Shown here piece after piece: positions 18,766 through 28,071 of a stretch of DNA of 41,939 bases (position 1 is the stretch's first letter; the number at the start of each line of letters is the position of its first letter). A program made the position numbers and the translations under genes. The notes beneath the pieces are model-generated. The model was not told where the DNA came from. It did no database searches and saw nothing but the letters and a program-made list of their open reading frames with translations. Origin of the DNA: Oligoflexia bacterium (GTDB lineage Bacteria; Bdellovibrionota; Bacteriovoracia; Bacteriovoracales; Bacteriovoracaceae); assembly GCA_015232015.1 (NCBI GenBank), contig JADGAM010000017.1, forward strand, positions 1 through 41,939. Direction: 5' to 3'.

Positions 18766-19815
18766 TTAAGGATTCCACCCGTAATGCTTGCAAATTTTTT
18801 CATAGGCATCTCTTATGCTTTTAAATTTTTCAGTAGCATCTGCTTTTTTGCTTTCCTCATTTTTATCAGGATGCCATTTGAGTGCCAAACCCTTATATGC
18901 CTTTTTTACTTGATCCTTATCATTGGTAGCTTCCAATTCCAATGTTTGAAAGCTAGCTGCTAATTCAGTTAAAGGTTTGTCAGCAGTAACTTGCTTTTCG
19001 TCTGTAGGTTGTCTTGAAGGGGCACTTGTTGAAGGAAAACTATAGCTTCCTGTTGTAGGGCACTGTGGTTGTTTAAAGTATTTAGAAAAATTAGAAAAAT
19101 CAACACTACCTTCCCAGAATGATCCCATCTTTTCCTTAGCAGATTTTCCAGAGCGGCCGTATTCTCTATCTTGATATGAGCTAAAAGCAGCGTAATCCTT
19201 AATTTTCTCTTTAAAATGTTTATTTTTCTTTGAATCGTTAAAAAAGAAACTCTTTTCATAATCATACAGAGTTGTTTCTCTAATAGTATGACAGAACAAA
19301 TCTGTTAAAAAAATTCTACCTACAAAATCTGGTACTGATGTACGACTAACGTAACATGCATCGGCGGTAAGAGCTAGTCTAACACCCTCGTAAATTCCAT
19401 ATACATCATTTGGTCTTTTCCCTTGGTAATTTTGAAAGCGAATTCCCTCAGGTACATCATTAATTGCACTTCTTAGGCCTTCACATAAATCTTCAAAATT
19501 ATAAATTTTTAAGGAGGAACATCTGTCTAAATAAGCATCTTGAACCAACTTACAAAAAAGATATTCGTTAGGCCTTGCGGGATCAGGATTAAAATTTGTT
19601 TTTAAGGGAAATTTTGAAGTATCTTCACAGCTCTTACCCTTTAGGGCCCAAACTACGGCGTCGCAAATTTTAAAGACATCCTCATTATACAAAGTTGCTC
19701 CGGACGCTAATTGCTTGCAATCTGCAAAAGACTCATTGGCATTTAAAAGAATAATAGTGTAGAGAAATATTGTTTGAATTATTATAGAAAATAATTTCTT
19801 TTTAAATTTAAACAT
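18766..19815 (-). CDS. Exported protein with C-terminal J domain
   Basis: N-terminal signal sequence KKKLFSIIIQTIFLYTIILLNANESFA; C-terminal DKDQVKKAYKGLALKWHPDKNEESKKADATEKFKSIRDAYEKI containing HPD. Confidence 0.85.
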   Translation of the reverse strand: MFKFKKKLFSIIIQTIFLYTIILLNANESFADCKQLASGATLYNEDVFKICDAVVWALKGKSCEDTSKFPLKTNFNPDPARPNEYLFCKLVQDAYLDRCSSLKIYNFEDLCEGLRSAINDVPEGIRFQNYQGKRPNDVYGIYEGVRLALTADACYVSRTSVPDFVGRIFLTDLFCHTIRETTLYDYEKSFFFNDSKKNKHFKEKIKDYAAFSSYQDREYGRSGKSAKEKMGSFWEGSVDFSNFSKYFKQPQCPTTGSYSFPSTSAPSRQPTDEKQVTADKPLTELAASFQTLELEATNDKDQVKKAYKGLALKWHPDKNEESKKADATEKFKSIRDAYEKICKHYGWNP

Positions 19816-19933
19816 ACAACCTCCAAATAATTTTTACATTATATTTTTACATTATTTTAAATTATTATATAGAGCGGATCGGTTGTTGCTAAAAAAAATT
19901 AAAAAGTTTATTATAAACCTAGTTTATTACGAA

Positions 19934-21241
19934 TTATAAACTTCCCCTGTACTCCTTTACTTTTATTATCCTCTTAGTTGGAGCACGCAAATTGTAGAAT
20001 CGGTAGTGGTTACTTGCAAGAATCAAGAGTTCATTGTTCTTATTTGTTACTATCCCTGCGGCAGCGGCAAAATGAGAATAAGCATTGATATTAATTACTT
20101 CTAACATTTTCTGCCCTCTATCTTCTGAATGAACTCTCACAATAGGACTATTGTCTATATCGGGGTTTTCTTTATGAAAGGTTAATTTGTATAATCTTAA
20201 AAGATTAGTGGCAGAATAAATTCCATCTCTGGTTATAGTTCCACCACCTTCAGTATCTGTAACAATTAAATAATTTTCCTTTGTATCACAATCTACAACC
20301 ATTCCCATTCCCTGAGATCTTACTATATTGGATAATTCAACTTGAGGTATCGGGAGTGGTTGTTCTTGAAACCCATCTTGAATATTAGTAGTCTTTGATA
20401 CATAAATATCTAAATAATTATTATTAATATGAGTAGTTCCTAACCCAACAATAAAGCGGCCATCTGCTAAACGATGGAGAAATGACGAGCCCGCATCTCT
20501 TCCGGGACGACTTAATATGTTTGCTTTTTTAATCAGTCGAGGATTTGCTGAATCACGAACATCAAAAAATAAAACTGATGAATAGAGATCATAGCCCTCA
20601 CTTTCCCGATATTCCTCTACTGGAACTGCTAGAAGGTCTCCAAGCAAAGAGAGTCCACCAACATGCCAACTAGGTTCAATAGTAACATTAATCCCTTTGA
20701 TAATTTTATCATCTGTATTGTAGTTGTAATAATTGATAGAACTATTTTCACTCTTTATATTACTTGATAAAACCTGATTTTCTTCTTTATAACCGCTAAC
20801 TTGGCCCACCCAAATTCTTGCTTGACCAGAATTCTGATCGCTTCCACTAAGATAGATATATCCACCTTTGCGAACAATACCTTGGAAGTGATTTTCAATT
20901 CCTATGGGATTATAATTAAAAAGCTCTATTGTATACTCTAGACCGCTAAAACCATTTTGGGCCTCAAGACATAATTTTTCTCCACCATTACTTAAATTGT
21001 TAACTTGTTTTTCAACGTTTTTAACACAATTATTTTGGAAGCGTACGAAATCCTCTTCTGGTGTTGTTGGTGGAAGTAGCGGTAAATTAGCGTTGAAAGG
21101 ATCTTCAATTGCAGGCCCTGAAGCTCCACAACCAACTAGAGCAAAAAATAAAATTAATAATGAAAATATCAAAAGGGCATTAATGAAAATTTTATTCATG
21201 ATTATTGTCTTATCTATATTATTAAAGTTTTGAAATTTCAT
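19934..21241 (-). CDS. Putative lipoprotein, possibly beta-propeller-like
   Basis: Lipobox LVGCGAS; repeated GGYIYLSGSDQN / LSLLGDLLAVPVEEY / ENYLIVTDTEGG segments. Likely start is the internal MNKIFINALL. Confidence 0.55.
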   Translation of the reverse strand: MKFQNFNNIDKTIIMNKIFINALLIFSLLILFFALVGCGASGPAIEDPFNANLPLLPPTTPEEDFVRFQNNCVKNVEKQVNNLSNGGEKLCLEAQNGFSGLEYTIELFNYNPIGIENHFQGIVRKGGYIYLSGSDQNSGQARIWVGQVSGYKEENQVLSSNIKSENSSINYYNYNTDDKIIKGINVTIEPSWHVGGLSLLGDLLAVPVEEYRESEGYDLYSSVLFFDVRDSANPRLIKKANILSRPGRDAGSSFLHRLADGRFIVGLGTTHINNNYLDIYVSKTTNIQDGFQEQPLPIPQVELSNIVRSQGMGMVVDCDTKENYLIVTDTEGGGTITRDGIYSATNLLRLYKLTFHKENPDIDNSPIVRVHSEDRGQKMLEVININAYSHFAAAAGIVTNKNNELLILASNHYRFYNLRAPTKRIIKVKEYRGSL

Positions 21242-21430
21242 AGCTGTTAATATTAATAAATATTTTTAAAATAAATTGTAAGTATAACATGTTGTAAATT
21301 TATAGATAAATGATCTAACTATTTTTTATTTTTTTCTTATGAAAATTTAAAAATTGCAATAAGTTGAAATAGGAACATAAATGATGAAAAAAAATGAATA
21401 CAAAAAATGACTGCCTACCTGGGTTGGCAG

Positions 21431-21462
21431 ACTGATTTAAAAACAGACTGATTTAAAAACAG
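21431..21462. repeat. Exact 16-bp tandem duplication ACTGATTTAAAAACAG x2
   Basis: Direct reading. Confidence 0.95.
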
Positions 21463-21568
21463 CAGGAATATTAAATGTTATTTAATAATGTCTTTGATAT
21501 TTATTCATCAATCTCGTGCTAATTTCCATCCCAGCATACTACTACATCTATTTTTTCAGGAGATAATT

Positions 21569-22321
21569 ATGATTCGATTTTTTCGAACTCAGATTTTTCT
21601 TTGCACATTCTCTTCTTTGTTTTTATTAACTGGATGTAGTAATAAACCACTTACATTTGCAAGGGATTTAAATGAAATATTAAAACCTCTTGGTTCTAGT
21701 ATCACCTTAGTTAAAGCGCATGGTGATCAAGATTCTTCTTATTGTGTAGTAAGGCAAAACGATACTGATAAATATATAGCATTTGATTTAGACAGCTGGA
21801 AAACGTGGGATAATAGAGGTGGTGGAATTATTATTAAATGGGAATCGGTAGAGCATTTTATTAAAAATGCTGATAGCGATGACATTATAACAGATTTAGT
21901 TCCTGCTGGGGAAAGATCATATTATAGCCGTTCATTTAATATGGTCTTTGAGGAAACAAATTATTCCAAAAAAGATTTAGAAAAATATGGTGCTCAGTTA
22001 GAGAGTTTAAAGATAGGATTAACTGCTGAAAATATTACCTCGCGTTTTGGATTAAGTGAAGAACGAGGAATTGTAGTTGCTAAACTTTATAATGATTGGA
22101 ATGCCATCAACAAGAAAAGAGCAATTACTATCTTAGATCTTAATGAATTCTCTAGACAACTGACTGGAATTAGTTATGAAAAAATTAGAAGTAGCTATGT
22201 TGAATCAATTCAAGGAAATAAAACTGCTCTCAAAATAGTTTATGATAAGGCGGCAGAAATAAATAGAATCACTCCTGAAAATATAAGCAAAATCATAAAT
22301 GAGATGTTCAATTATTTTTAA
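21569..22321 (+). CDS. Putative lipoprotein of unknown function
   Basis: ATG after AGGAGATAATT; MIRFFRTQIFLCTFSSLFLLTGCSNK lipobox. The ORF-track start at 21488 is probably too early. Confidence 0.6.
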   Translation: MIRFFRTQIFLCTFSSLFLLTGCSNKPLTFARDLNEILKPLGSSITLVKAHGDQDSSYCVVRQNDTDKYIAFDLDSWKTWDNRGGGIIIKWESVEHFIKNADSDDIITDLVPAGERSYYSRSFNMVFEETNYSKKDLEKYGAQLESLKIGLTAENITSRFGLSEERGIVVAKLYNDWNAINKKRAITILDLNEFSRQLTGISYEKIRSSYVESIQGNKTALKIVYDKAAEINRITPENISKIINEMFNYF

Positions 22322-22395
22322 GCGAACCGGCGGCATCGGCATCATAGATGAATAAAAGAGATGTCGGCAAAAATATTTACTAGGGGAGATTTTTT

Positions 22396-23559
22396 TTACA
22401 AGTGAGTAGTTACCTCTCCATCCCAAAGTGCATCCAAGAAATTTGAGTAATTGAGAATTTTTATCCAGGGATAACTTTCAATAACTAAGTCTTTTCCAGA
22501 ATAAACAAGATAAAAATCTTTTATGAGGTTTTCTTCGTGTAAACGAATTAATCCTTTTAAATCAGATTTTTTAATTTGTTCACCTGATTTTATTTCTACA
22601 GCGATTGAATCATTTATAATAAAATCTACCTCATCTTGTTGTTGAGTTCTCCAATAATTTAATTTATTAATTTTTGAATAATCACAATAAGTTTTTATTT
22701 CATGAAATAAATATGATTCAAATGCTTTTCCGAATATCTGTGATTTTTTACTAATTTTTTGTAAACCTTGAAGTTTTTTAACTATACCCCAATCAAAGAA
22801 ATAAAATTTAGGAGTTTTTATTGGTTTTCTTTTTTTGCCTTCATTCCATGGTTCAAGCAAAAAACCAATCAGAGTATCTTCTAAAATTCTAAAATATTCA
22901 TGAATTGTTGTTCTGGGAATTTCTGTATCAGAAGAGACAGATGAATAATTAATCTGTTCGCCATGACATAAAGAGGCAACTTCCAAGAATCGTGCAAAGG
23001 AAGGTAGGTTTCTTGACAATCCTTCATTTGCAATTTCTTGCTCTAAGTAAAGACCAATATATGAATCCAAATCTTGTTCAGGATCGTCTGAAAGATAGAT
23101 ACTTGGTATTAATCCATGTTGAATTACTTTATCTAAGTCAAATTTTTCTTTTAACTCTCTTTTTATAAAAGGGTTTAATTTAAGCAATCGGGCCCTACCA
23201 CCTAATAGATTAGTGTTTTGTTTCCTTAATCTTCTAGCGCTTGAACCAGTTAGCAAGAAATGAATATTTTTTTCTTCGATAAGAAATTGGACTTCATCTA
23301 AAAGAGTCGGCAATTTTTGTATTTCATCAATAACTATAATCTTATCTTCTTTTTTTATTTCTTTTCTTATAAGTGTAGGATCAAAACTTAATCTTTTAAA
23401 ATCTTCCAAAAGAAGCAAATTGTAATTTTTTACTTTTGGTAGTTGATGCTTTATAAGAAGAGTTTTTCCAACTTGTCTTGGACCCAACAAAATATGTGAT
23501 TTATTTTTAATTAGAGATTTTAGATCTAAGATTCTTTCAATATATTGTGGTTTGTTCAT
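22396..23559 (-). CDS. AAA ATPase with DUF4143-type C-terminus
   Basis: HILLGPRQVGKTLLIKHQL (Walker A), DKIIVIDEIQKLP (Walker B), FLLTGSSARRLR, EVDFIINDSIAVEIKSG. Confidence 0.9.
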   Translation of the reverse strand: MNKPQYIERILDLKSLIKNKSHILLGPRQVGKTLLIKHQLPKVKNYNLLLLEDFKRLSFDPTLIRKEIKKEDKIIVIDEIQKLPTLLDEVQFLIEEKNIHFLLTGSSARRLRKQNTNLLGGRARLLKLNPFIKRELKEKFDLDKVIQHGLIPSIYLSDDPEQDLDSYIGLYLEQEIANEGLSRNLPSFARFLEVASLCHGEQINYSSVSSDTEIPRTTIHEYFRILEDTLIGFLLEPWNEGKKRKPIKTPKFYFFDWGIVKKLQGLQKISKKSQIFGKAFESYLFHEIKTYCDYSKINKLNYWRTQQQDEVDFIINDSIAVEIKSGEQIKKSDLKGLIRLHEENLIKDFYLVYSGKDLVIESYPWIKILNYSNFLDALWDGEVTTHL

Positions 23560-23626
23560 AATTACCTTAACTCACTTTAGTTACCGAATTCGTTGCATAT
23601 AAATAAAAATAGACTATGTCGGGTGC

Positions 23627-23655
23627 TTCGTCAAATTTATTGTAAATTTGACGAA
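23627..23655. promoter_or_regulatory. 13-bp perfect inverted repeat TTCGTCAAATTTA-TTG-TAAATTTGACGAA
   Basis: Direct reading, 67 bp upstream of the minus-strand AAA ATPase start. Confidence 0.6.
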
Positions 23656-23730
23656 AGGCTTGACGATTTTTAAAAAAAGCGTGCAATTAAATTTTATGAT
23701 TTTAAAAATTCTTATTAAGTGAGGTTTTAA

Positions 23731-23900
23731 TCCTTTTGATAGTTCATAATGTCTTTTAGTACGATCAAAAGGCCCAACATTTGCTGGCTTCGGGTCTTTA
23801 CCGTAAGAGAAATCCTAAGTAAATTCTGCTTTTGGATTAAAATTGCTATCATTCCTGGTGTGAGGAAACTTAGGGGATGAACTACTAAGTTTGGTTATCC
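23731..23900 (+). ncRNA. Candidate structured leader/ncRNA with successive stem-loops
   Basis: CCTTTTGAT (23732-23740)/ATCAAAAGG (23764-23772), AATCC (23811-23815)/GGATT (23834-23838), AAACTTAG (23866-23873)/CTAAGTTT (23885-23892) in a non-coding 446-bp gap. Confidence 0.25.
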
Positions 23901-24005
23901 CTAATTGTCATAGTAAATAATATTTTTTTATTATAGAAAATATTATACCATTCATTTTATAAATATATCTTCATTCCTTTTTACTAAACAGCTAAGGAAT
24001 TTAAA

Positions 24006-25217
24006 ATGAAACAATATAAAAGTCTGAAAAGCTTAATAGGCAATGCTTTAATAGCAAAAGATGGAGAGATAGGAAAAGCGGATAATTTCTATTTTGATGA
24101 TATTTCTTGGGTTATCCGTTATTTGGTAGTAAGTACTGGAGGATTTCTCAAAGGTAAAAAAGTACTTCTCTCTCCAGTGGCCATTACCAAAATTGATTCT
24201 GAATTATCACTTATATTTGTCGATCTTACGATGGAGCAAGTTCTAAATAGTCCTGATATAGACACTAAAAAACCCATTGACCGTCAAGATGAGGTCAGAT
24301 TGTTTAAGCATTATACATGGCCATTTTATTGGATAACAGGACTAACAGAAAGTGATTCAATGTTAAGTACTACTCGTGTTCCTATCGAACCTATTCCATA
24401 TGAGCAAGAAAAAGATGCAAGTAATGGCAAGAAAAACTATAAACAAGAGAATGAAAATGATCCTCACTTGCGCAGTAATAGTGAAGTAATTGGATATGGA
24501 ATTCATGCAAATGATGGAGATATTGGACATGTTGAAGATTTGATCGTTGATGATAGCAATTGGAAGATCCAATATTTTTTGATTAATACTCGTAGTTGGT
24601 TGCCTGGGAAAAGAATCTTAATCTCTCCTCAATGGGTTAAGGATATAAGCTGGTTGGAAGAAAAAGTATTTGTAGATTTATCACAAGAAATTATTCAACT
24701 TGGACCTGAATATGATTTTTCAAGACCCATCAGTTCCGATTATGAGATGAGGCTGCACTCTTATTATCAGAAACATTTCAGTCAAAACTCTCAACAAACT
24801 CAAGAAGTTCAACAACCCCAACAAAAACACCAAGAATCTACATTTAATAGCAATCTAGATAAAGATATAGATTTAGATTTAGATTTAGATTTAAAAAAAT
24901 GTATTGATGATTGTATTTTATGTAATAATAAATGTAAAAGCACACTTATTTATTGTACTGGTAAAGGGGGCCAGCATATAGAAAGAAATCATATATTAGG
25001 GCTTATCGAATGTGCTGAAATTTGTTCTGCGAGCAGTATTTTTATGTTGACCAATAATCAAAAATGGAAAGAGCTTTGTTCTATTTGTGAAGATATTTGT
25101 ATGAAGTGTGCACTTTCTTGTGAAGAATTTAAAGATGATCAAGAAATGCAAAAATGTGCTGAGGCCTGCAGGAAATGTAGTACTTCTTGTAAAGAAATGA
25201 AATCAATTACAGTCTAA
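24006..25217 (+). CDS. Two PRC-barrel domains fused to a C-terminal Csp/DUF326-like Cys-rich four-helix copper-binding domain
   Basis: LIGNALIAKDGEIGKADNFYFDDISWVIRYLVVSTGGFLKGKKVLLSPVAI and VIGYGIHANDGDIGHVEDLIVDDSNWKIQYFLINTRSWLPGKRILISP; then CIDDCILCNNKC...CAEICSAS...CSICEDICMKCALSCE...CAEACRKCSTSC. Confidence 0.88.
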   Translation: MKQYKSLKSLIGNALIAKDGEIGKADNFYFDDISWVIRYLVVSTGGFLKGKKVLLSPVAITKIDSELSLIFVDLTMEQVLNSPDIDTKKPIDRQDEVRLFKHYTWPFYWITGLTESDSMLSTTRVPIEPIPYEQEKDASNGKKNYKQENENDPHLRSNSEVIGYGIHANDGDIGHVEDLIVDDSNWKIQYFLINTRSWLPGKRILISPQWVKDISWLEEKVFVDLSQEIIQLGPEYDFSRPISSDYEMRLHSYYQKHFSQNSQQTQEVQQPQQKHQESTFNSNLDKDIDLDLDLDLKKCIDDCILCNNKCKSTLIYCTGKGGQHIERNHILGLIECAEICSASSIFMLTNNQKWKELCSICEDICMKCALSCEEFKDDQEMQKCAEACRKCSTSCKEMKSITV

Positions 25218-25426
25218 ACTAAAATACAAAATTCCAATTTAAAAAAAAATATCCCTCCCCTATTTTACTCCCTATTTTATAGGAAAAATAATAACCATAT
25301 GAAAATGGCCGCTTAATATGTAAAATAAATAGAGATGGAAGAGGCCTTTTAAAACGGTCTCTAAAAAAATACATATCAGCTAAATTTGAGCAAAGGTCGA
25401 TACCAATTAAAGAAGTGAGGGGAAAT

Positions 25427-27646
25427 ATGCAACAAACTTTTTTGGTTTTTATTGCGATTTGGACATTATTTTTTTCAAACACAGGTCATGGATACAACAA
25501 TGAATGCACTGATGGTGTTATTGAAGAGCTACAAGGAACTGAATTGGTAAGATATTGTGGAGGATACATTCAATTCCGCTTAACTCCAACTGCAGGCTGG
25601 GAGTTTGCAGATCAATATCGATTAAGATCTGATGGAACTGGAGGTAGTAAAAGTAAAAAAACTTTAAAAAGGAGTGAAAGAACTTTCATAAGATGGGAGA
25701 TAGGGCGAGCGTTAGGGATCGCCGAAATGGATGAAAAAGGGTATGAGAGAGCAATAGACGGAGTTTTGAGTTCAGAATATTCCAGTACAGCAATAGATAA
25801 TCCTTTTAATAAGAAAAAAGAAATTGCCTCCGCTATTATGAAAGGGAATGGAGAGTATAAGTTGGCCATTACTCGTAAAGAAGAATCTTTACAGCAAAGA
25901 GCTAAGATACTTATGAATCAGCAATCAGCAGAGAGAAGAAAAAGGAAGTCGGCAGAGTATTTAGAAGAAATGAAATTGGACGAATTAAGAAAGAAAAATA
26001 TTGCAATACAATTAGCAGATAATAAGCGAATCGAAGAGGCCCAAGAACGAGTAGGTAAGCAAGAATCTAAGATAACTGCTTTACAAAAACAAATGACAGC
26101 AGAATCAAGTGAATTGCAACAACTTGAAAAGGAATTAGCTCGTGAAAAACATCTCGAAGGAGGAAGTTCTCAAGCTGTTGCAGCAAGAGCAAAGCTGAAA
26201 AGAAAGAGAGACATGGTTAAGGAGTTCTCGCAAAAAGTGGCAGTTTTGAGGGACAATGTAGGAGCAGCGGAAGAAGAGTTGAAACGATTAAAGCAAGCAG
26301 AACAAACAGCAAGAAAAATACAACATGATCGAAAGTCTGGGCCCCCTGCTTTGTTGGTAACCTCAGAAAGGCGACCGCAAGTATCGACATCTGCATCGGC
26401 AGCATCAGCAGTATCGGCCGCTGCCCCTCCCGTTCAGGCATCACTTGAGGCAGCAACAAGTGATGCAAAAAATGATGTAAGAATAATGAAAAATGCAGAA
26501 GGAAGATGGTCTATATTATCAACTAACCCAAGAGAAGTTGAAAAACAGCTTGTTCTTTTGGCAGAATCCTTTAGCGTTGATATAAGAGGCAAAATACCTA
26601 AAATATGTTGTAAAGATCAACAATGTGTGGCCGAAATTAATTCAATTATACCTCCACGTCTTTTATCAGTTTTAGGAAAAAGAGTCAGCGTTGATGGTCC
26701 CAACTGTTTTAATGCAGCTCTTTACTATAAAGATATACTCCCTATCTTAAGCTATTATCCACAGGTCGGATTAAATCATGTTTTACAAGAATCTGGGCTC
26801 TGTGATAAGGTTAGTGGCAAACCTAGACCAGGAGATATATGTTTTGTTGATGATAGAAGAGGCAATTATTCACATGCCTTTGTACATGTTTCTGATAAAA
26901 TAATTTTTGAAAAAATGGATACGACAATTGATAGTGAATATATGTTTAAAGGAGCTGAAAATTTGCAAGGATTTGCTGATAAAGATCGTTATACAATGAC
27001 ATATTATCGATGTATCGGTGTTAAAGATTTCTTAAAAAAAAATCCTAGAGTAAAAGCGGAATTTGATAAAATAGTAAAGGGATTAGATGAAATTGATTGT
27101 ACTCAAACGTGGGTCCAACCAATAGATTTTGATTCTACTGCACTATTTTCTGAAATACCAAAAGTTTCCGCTGAACTTTTAGGTTATGATATGAAATTAA
27201 TTAGAAAACTAGATAAAGAAGAAGTGGTCGATCCACTAGCTAAATTTAGAAATGCTTTAAATGAGCTCTTCTCTCTGGAAGATGAAGAAGAAGAAAACCC
27301 AGATAGGAAAAGGGCAAAAGAAATAGCAAAAGTATTTGACCCACTTTCTTCCCCAGGTACTTCCTCCGTAAAAGAAAACTTAATAGATCATGGTGGTGAG
27401 ATTTTCCCTGAATCTGCCGAAAAAGCCTTGCAAGATGAGAAAGTTATTAATAAATTGAAAAATGAAATGAAAGGACATTATGAGGCCAAAGCAATTGCTC
27501 TTGCACAATATAACCTTTTTGGAAAGCTGACTTCAGATATGGTAAGTCCATGTGAAGAAAAAAAAGCGTCCAAAGTAGAATCGAAAATAGTACCTAAAAT
27601 AGTAGTAACTGAAGAAGAAAAGAAATCGAAAGAACCACAAAAATAA
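25427..27646 (+). CDS. Secreted coiled-coil protein with putative Cys/His (NlpC/P60 or CHAP-like) catalytic domain
   Basis: Signal peptide; long coiled coil; Ala/Ser linker; GPNCFNAALYYK...PGDICFVDDRRGNYSHAFVHVSDKIIFEK. Confidence 0.5.
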   Translation: MQQTFLVFIAIWTLFFSNTGHGYNNECTDGVIEELQGTELVRYCGGYIQFRLTPTAGWEFADQYRLRSDGTGGSKSKKTLKRSERTFIRWEIGRALGIAEMDEKGYERAIDGVLSSEYSSTAIDNPFNKKKEIASAIMKGNGEYKLAITRKEESLQQRAKILMNQQSAERRKRKSAEYLEEMKLDELRKKNIAIQLADNKRIEEAQERVGKQESKITALQKQMTAESSELQQLEKELAREKHLEGGSSQAVAARAKLKRKRDMVKEFSQKVAVLRDNVGAAEEELKRLKQAEQTARKIQHDRKSGPPALLVTSERRPQVSTSASAASAVSAAAPPVQASLEAATSDAKNDVRIMKNAEGRWSILSTNPREVEKQLVLLAESFSVDIRGKIPKICCKDQQCVAEINSIIPPRLLSVLGKRVSVDGPNCFNAALYYKDILPILSYYPQVGLNHVLQESGLCDKVSGKPRPGDICFVDDRRGNYSHAFVHVSDKIIFEKMDTTIDSEYMFKGAENLQGFADKDRYTMTYYRCIGVKDFLKKNPRVKAEFDKIVKGLDEIDCTQTWVQPIDFDSTALFSEIPKVSAELLGYDMKLIRKLDKEEVVDPLAKFRNALNELFSLEDEEEENPDRKRAKEIAKVFDPLSSPGTSSVKENLIDHGGEIFPESAEKALQDEKVINKLKNEMKGHYEAKAIALAQYNLFGKLTSDMVSPCEEKKASKVESKIVPKIVVTEEEKKSKEPQK

Positions 27647-27651
27647 ATTTT

Positions 27652-28017
27652 ATGAATGAAAAAAACTCTCGCCTCGTTTACTCTAGTGATCCTTTAGTGA
27701 ATAAAAAATGTTCGATATGCAAACAACTTCTTTGCGAATGCATCTGTATTCCCGAAGAGGATGCCTCAACTTATAAAGGACCTGCTTCTCTTCGAATTGA
27801 AAAACAAGGGAGAGGAGGAAAGACAGTCACAGTTATTGCCAAATTGCCTCGCAATGATTTATTTCTAAAAAATCTCACAGGTATGTTGAAAAAAAAATGC
27901 GGCTCTGGAGGCACTTATGTAGTTACCGATAAGGAGGGGCAGATTGAAATTCAAGGTGACAAAAAAGATCTAATTAGAGCAACTTTGGAAAAAGATGGAA
28001 TAAGAGTGAAAGGGTAG
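27652..28017 (+). CDS. yciH: SUI1/eIF1-like translation factor (YciH family)
   Basis: NSRLVYSSD N-terminus; LKKKCGSGGTYVVTDKEGQIEIQGDKKDLIRATLEKDGIRVKG. Confidence 0.92.
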   Translation: MNEKNSRLVYSSDPLVNKKCSICKQLLCECICIPEEDASTYKGPASLRIEKQGRGGKTVTVIAKLPRNDLFLKNLTGMLKKKCGSGGTYVVTDKEGQIEIQGDKKDLIRATLEKDGIRVKG

Positions 28018-28030
28018 TGACAATTGCAAC

Positions 28031-28066
28031 GTTAGGGGAAAGGTTAAGAGAAAGGTTAGGAGAAAG
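28031..28066. repeat. Tandem 12-mer x3 (GTTAGGGGAAAG GTTAAGAGAAAG GTTAGGAGAAAG)
   Basis: Direct reading, between convergent yciH and hflX. Confidence 0.95.
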
Positions 28067-28071
28067 TCAAC

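Noticed and set aside
18969-19265. 98-aa minus-strand ORF within the J-domain gene
   Set aside because: Alternate frame of a well-supported gene; no RBS or family resemblance.
27652-28017. Cys cluster CSICKQLLCECIC in the YciH homolog as a novel fusion
   Set aside because: YciH-family N-termini with short Cys motifs after the LVYS(T/S)D segment are, to my knowledge, not unusual.
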